Positions 14,379 to 16,297 of a stretch of DNA of 16,297 nucleotides are shown here, piece by piece. The DNA is from an uncultured Cellvibrio sp. (GTDB lineage Bacteria; Pseudomonadota; Gammaproteobacteria; Pseudomonadales; Cellvibrionaceae). Both the position numbers and the translations under genes were made by a program. Positions within the stretch are counted from its first letter, which is position 1; every line of letters begins with the position of its first letter. The DNA lies in NCBI GenBank assembly GCA_946482345.1, contig CAMLRJ010000019.1:1-16297 (forward strand). The letters are read 5' to 3'. The notes under the pieces are model-generated. The model was not told the origin of the DNA and searched no databases. It worked only from the letters and a program-made list of their open reading frames with translations.

Positions 14379-16049
14379 TTATTGACGAATTTCTTGCTGA
14401 ATCACTTTTATTTGTCGTGGCCATGGGCCCGACTCACGCTGACTGGCAGGCAATCTGGCAGCGGCAGTTCTTGCTTCAGCATTGGAAGCATAGTGACCTG
14501 TGATTACCACGTACCATTTTTTTCCGGCTCGTCGCGTTTCAAAAATTAATAATTCAGATCTATTGCTTTGAGCATTCACAAAATCCTGTGCCGATTTCAA
14601 ATTGCTCACACCCAGAATTTGAATGGTGTACTCCGAGGACGACCATGACAAAATTTCTTGTTCATTTGCAGTCAATTCACCGGATGGTGAAGTCGCTATT
14701 CTGGGCTTGGGTTCTGTCAATCGGGTCACATCGGCGGTCGATGGGGGATTGGATTCAATTGTGTTATTGGCCATCACCGACGTGCTGCTGTCGGTTGTCA
14801 CTATTGGCTCTTTGACTTCCGCCATTTTTATATCTTGCACATCAACGACTGGCTGCGGAATTGTGTTGGAAGCAACTGAACTCACCACTTCAGTTGCGAT
14901 TGGTAAATTTTCTGCGGGCAATTGATCAACTGACACATCCGGCAATGATTGCAGAATGGGCTCCACTGGTGCCTGGGTGTCAGCAACAGCTTGTGATTGG
15001 GCAGTCACCACAATTGAAGATTGGGAATTGGTTTTGGGAATGGCAACCAACACCTCTGTATTTTTTTCCGGTTGTTTATCCAAATAAAGATAAAACACAC
15101 CGGCAACCGCAATCACCGCTGAAATTGCCAGTATATGAAATATCGGAAAACCAAGACGTTTGGTTTCGGATGGCGGAAGCACTGACTGCAATAATTTATC
15201 TTGCGCTGACTCATGGATTAATGACAACTGCCCATGAGCCTGTCGCCACCAGGGATCAACCATTGCTTCAGTAAAAATTTCCGGCCCCAGATAATCCGCC
15301 ATTTCCATGCGAAAATTAAGATAATCAACCGTCTCTGACAAAGTAAAAGCGGGCAAATGAAAATCACTGATTTGCAAATGCTCCGATTCAATATTATTGA
15401 CGCGCGATACCAATACAGGTTCACCCGCAAGGATGATATGCAAAGGATATGGCTGAGGTTTATTGTCGAGTAACGCACCAATAGCAGCAACACATTGGGC
15501 ATCCAGATGCTCTGCATTATCGATAATCAATAACACCAGCCCGTCGCTTTCTGCTTCCTGATTCAAAGCGTGCAGCTCGATAAATTTTTCGATTTCCTGA
15601 ATTAATTTGTCGGCAGTTGCTGTTTCAGAGATATCGAGATTAAAAGATTCCGCAATCGCCCGGAGTAATTGCTCAAGTGTCTGACCGGGACTCATTGCCA
15701 AAAAACATAAATGATCGTTTTCTTCCAACGAATCAGCTAAAGCATGCGCAAGACGTGTTTTACCTACACCGGATTCACCAGTGATCACCAATAATTGATT
15801 ACTGAATTGACAAAGATGTAGCAGTTGATCCAGAACCTGACGACGGCCAGCTCCGGTGAAAAGGGGAAAACTGTAATCATCCGAAAACGGATCTTCCGAT
15901 AAACCGTAACGCTGCCGATAATCACTTAATAATGCAGAACTTTCGTGAGCATCAAGATTATCCCCATCAAAAAGCCCTGCCTGAAAATTCACAGAATCAT
16001 CGGATAATCGATTGTCTGGTTGTGCTCGCAAAGGGGATTCTGGCGTCAT
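14379..16049 (-). CDS. damX: DamX-type AAA ATPase with SPOR domain
   Basis: A 556-residue cell-division-associated protein. The order is a cytoplasmic ExeA-like ATPase (Walker A GESGVGKT at 91-98, Walker B LVLLIIDNAEH around 171-181), one membrane segment (about 302-323), a Pro/Thr/Ser/Val-rich periplasmic linker and a C-terminal SPOR domain (about 473-555, EYTIQILGV to QIKVIQ). SPOR domains bind denuded septal peptidoglycan. The full ATPase is usual in Pseudomonas and relatives, while E. coli DamX lacks it. The start ATG 16049 has GAGGG 7-8 nt upstream. It follows aroB by 25 nt, matching the conserved aroK-aroB-damX order, so it is probably transcribed from upstream of aroB. Confidence 0.95.
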   Translation of the reverse strand: MTPESPLRAQPDNRLSDDSVNFQAGLFDGDNLDAHESSALLSDYRQRYGLSEDPFSDDYSFPLFTGAGRRQVLDQLLHLCQFSNQLLVITGESGVGKTRLAHALADSLEENDHLCFLAMSPGQTLEQLLRAIAESFNLDISETATADKLIQEIEKFIELHALNQEAESDGLVLLIIDNAEHLDAQCVAAIGALLDNKPQPYPLHIILAGEPVLVSRVNNIESEHLQISDFHLPAFTLSETVDYLNFRMEMADYLGPEIFTEAMVDPWWRQAHGQLSLIHESAQDKLLQSVLPPSETKRLGFPIFHILAISAVIAVAGVFYLYLDKQPEKNTEVLVAIPKTNSQSSIVVTAQSQAVADTQAPVEPILQSLPDVSVDQLPAENLPIATEVVSSVASNTIPQPVVDVQDIKMAEVKEPIVTTDSSTSVMANNTIESNPPSTADVTRLTEPKPRIATSPSGELTANEQEILSWSSSEYTIQILGVSNLKSAQDFVNAQSNRSELLIFETRRAGKKWYVVITGHYASNAEARTAAARLPASQRESGPWPRQIKVIQQEIRQ

Positions 16050-16074
16050 AAGTTAACCCTCACCCATCTCAAAA

Positions 16075-16297
16075 TTAAGATGCAGCTCTGCATGCTGCAA
16101 AAGTTTGATGCAACAGATTTGAATCTATATCACTGGTAATTTCTGCTTTACCCATAGACTCTAATAAAACCAGACGTAAACGTCCATCCATCACTTTTTT
16201 ATCAACACCCATCAATGACAAAAATTCTTCGTCTGTCATATTGGCTGGTGATAACACCGGTAAATTGGCGCGTTTTAACAGAGTGATTATTCTTTGC
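16075..16297 (-). CDS. aroB: 3-dehydroquinate synthase, C-terminal part (5' end beyond the right edge)
   Basis: AroB converts DAHP to 3-dehydroquinate in the shikimate pathway, using NAD and a divalent metal. Only about the last 73 of roughly 360 residues lie in the window. The visible part (RIITLLKRANLPV, then SLMGVDKKVMDGRLRLVLLESMGKA and a final helix) matches the C-terminal alpha domain, including the conserved DKK. The metal-binding and NAD-binding parts are outside. It precedes damX by 25 nt. Confidence 0.93.
   Translation of the reverse strand, partial: QRIITLLKRANLPVLSPANMTDEEFLSLMGVDKKVMDGRLRLVLLESMGKAEITSDIDSNLLHQTFAACRAAS

Overview
The window looks like a gammaproteobacterial chromosome. 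The best guess is Cellvibrionaceae or a near relative, from the aroB-damX order, a secreted GH5 glycosidase, a SlyD-type isomerase with a His-rich tail, and moderate GC. That placement is an inference; no rRNA or tRNA is present to fix it. Most of the window (about 2.9 kb to the right end) is ordinary chromosomal content. The left 2.9 kb is AT-richer, less conserved and accessory in character.

Left accessory region (1-2900, all minus strand). A pentapeptide-repeat protein with two C-terminal membrane segments is followed 2 nt after its stop by a nucleotidyltransferase that runs off the left edge. A 395-nt gene-free stretch with a REP-like hairpin separates this pair from a second one. The second pair is a HipA-family kinase gene that has lost its catalytic half, plus a DUF3037 gene. 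In the broken kinase the C-terminal tail can still be read in the +1 frame, and there it ends in an ATGA overlap with the DUF3037 start. Two near-identical terminators bracket this pair.

Middle region (2908-8660). Minus-strand genes are an orphan lipoprotein and a SlyD-like FKBP isomerase. Divergent from them is an Sfp-type phosphopantetheinyl transferase, convergent with a tandem pair of paralogous periplasmic solute-binding-like proteins. Next come a maltose-acetyltransferase-type enzyme, a 128-bp palindromic repeat element and comF.

Right region (8707-16297). A secreted trypsin-like protease gene overlaps a gene for an FHA protein with five membrane segments; the pair ends at a strong terminator. 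gcvT-gcvH follow, without gcvP. On the opposite strand are aroB (partial), damX, apaG and a secreted GH5 glycosidase, apparently in one direction, with a bidirectional terminator between gcvH and the GH5 gene.

The strongest candidates for a second look are the pentapeptide/nucleotidyltransferase pair, the decayed HipA-DUF3037 module and its matching terminators, the protease-FHA pair, the duplicated binding proteins and the palindromic element upstream of comF. I did not find a clear-cut complete novel defence or mobile system.
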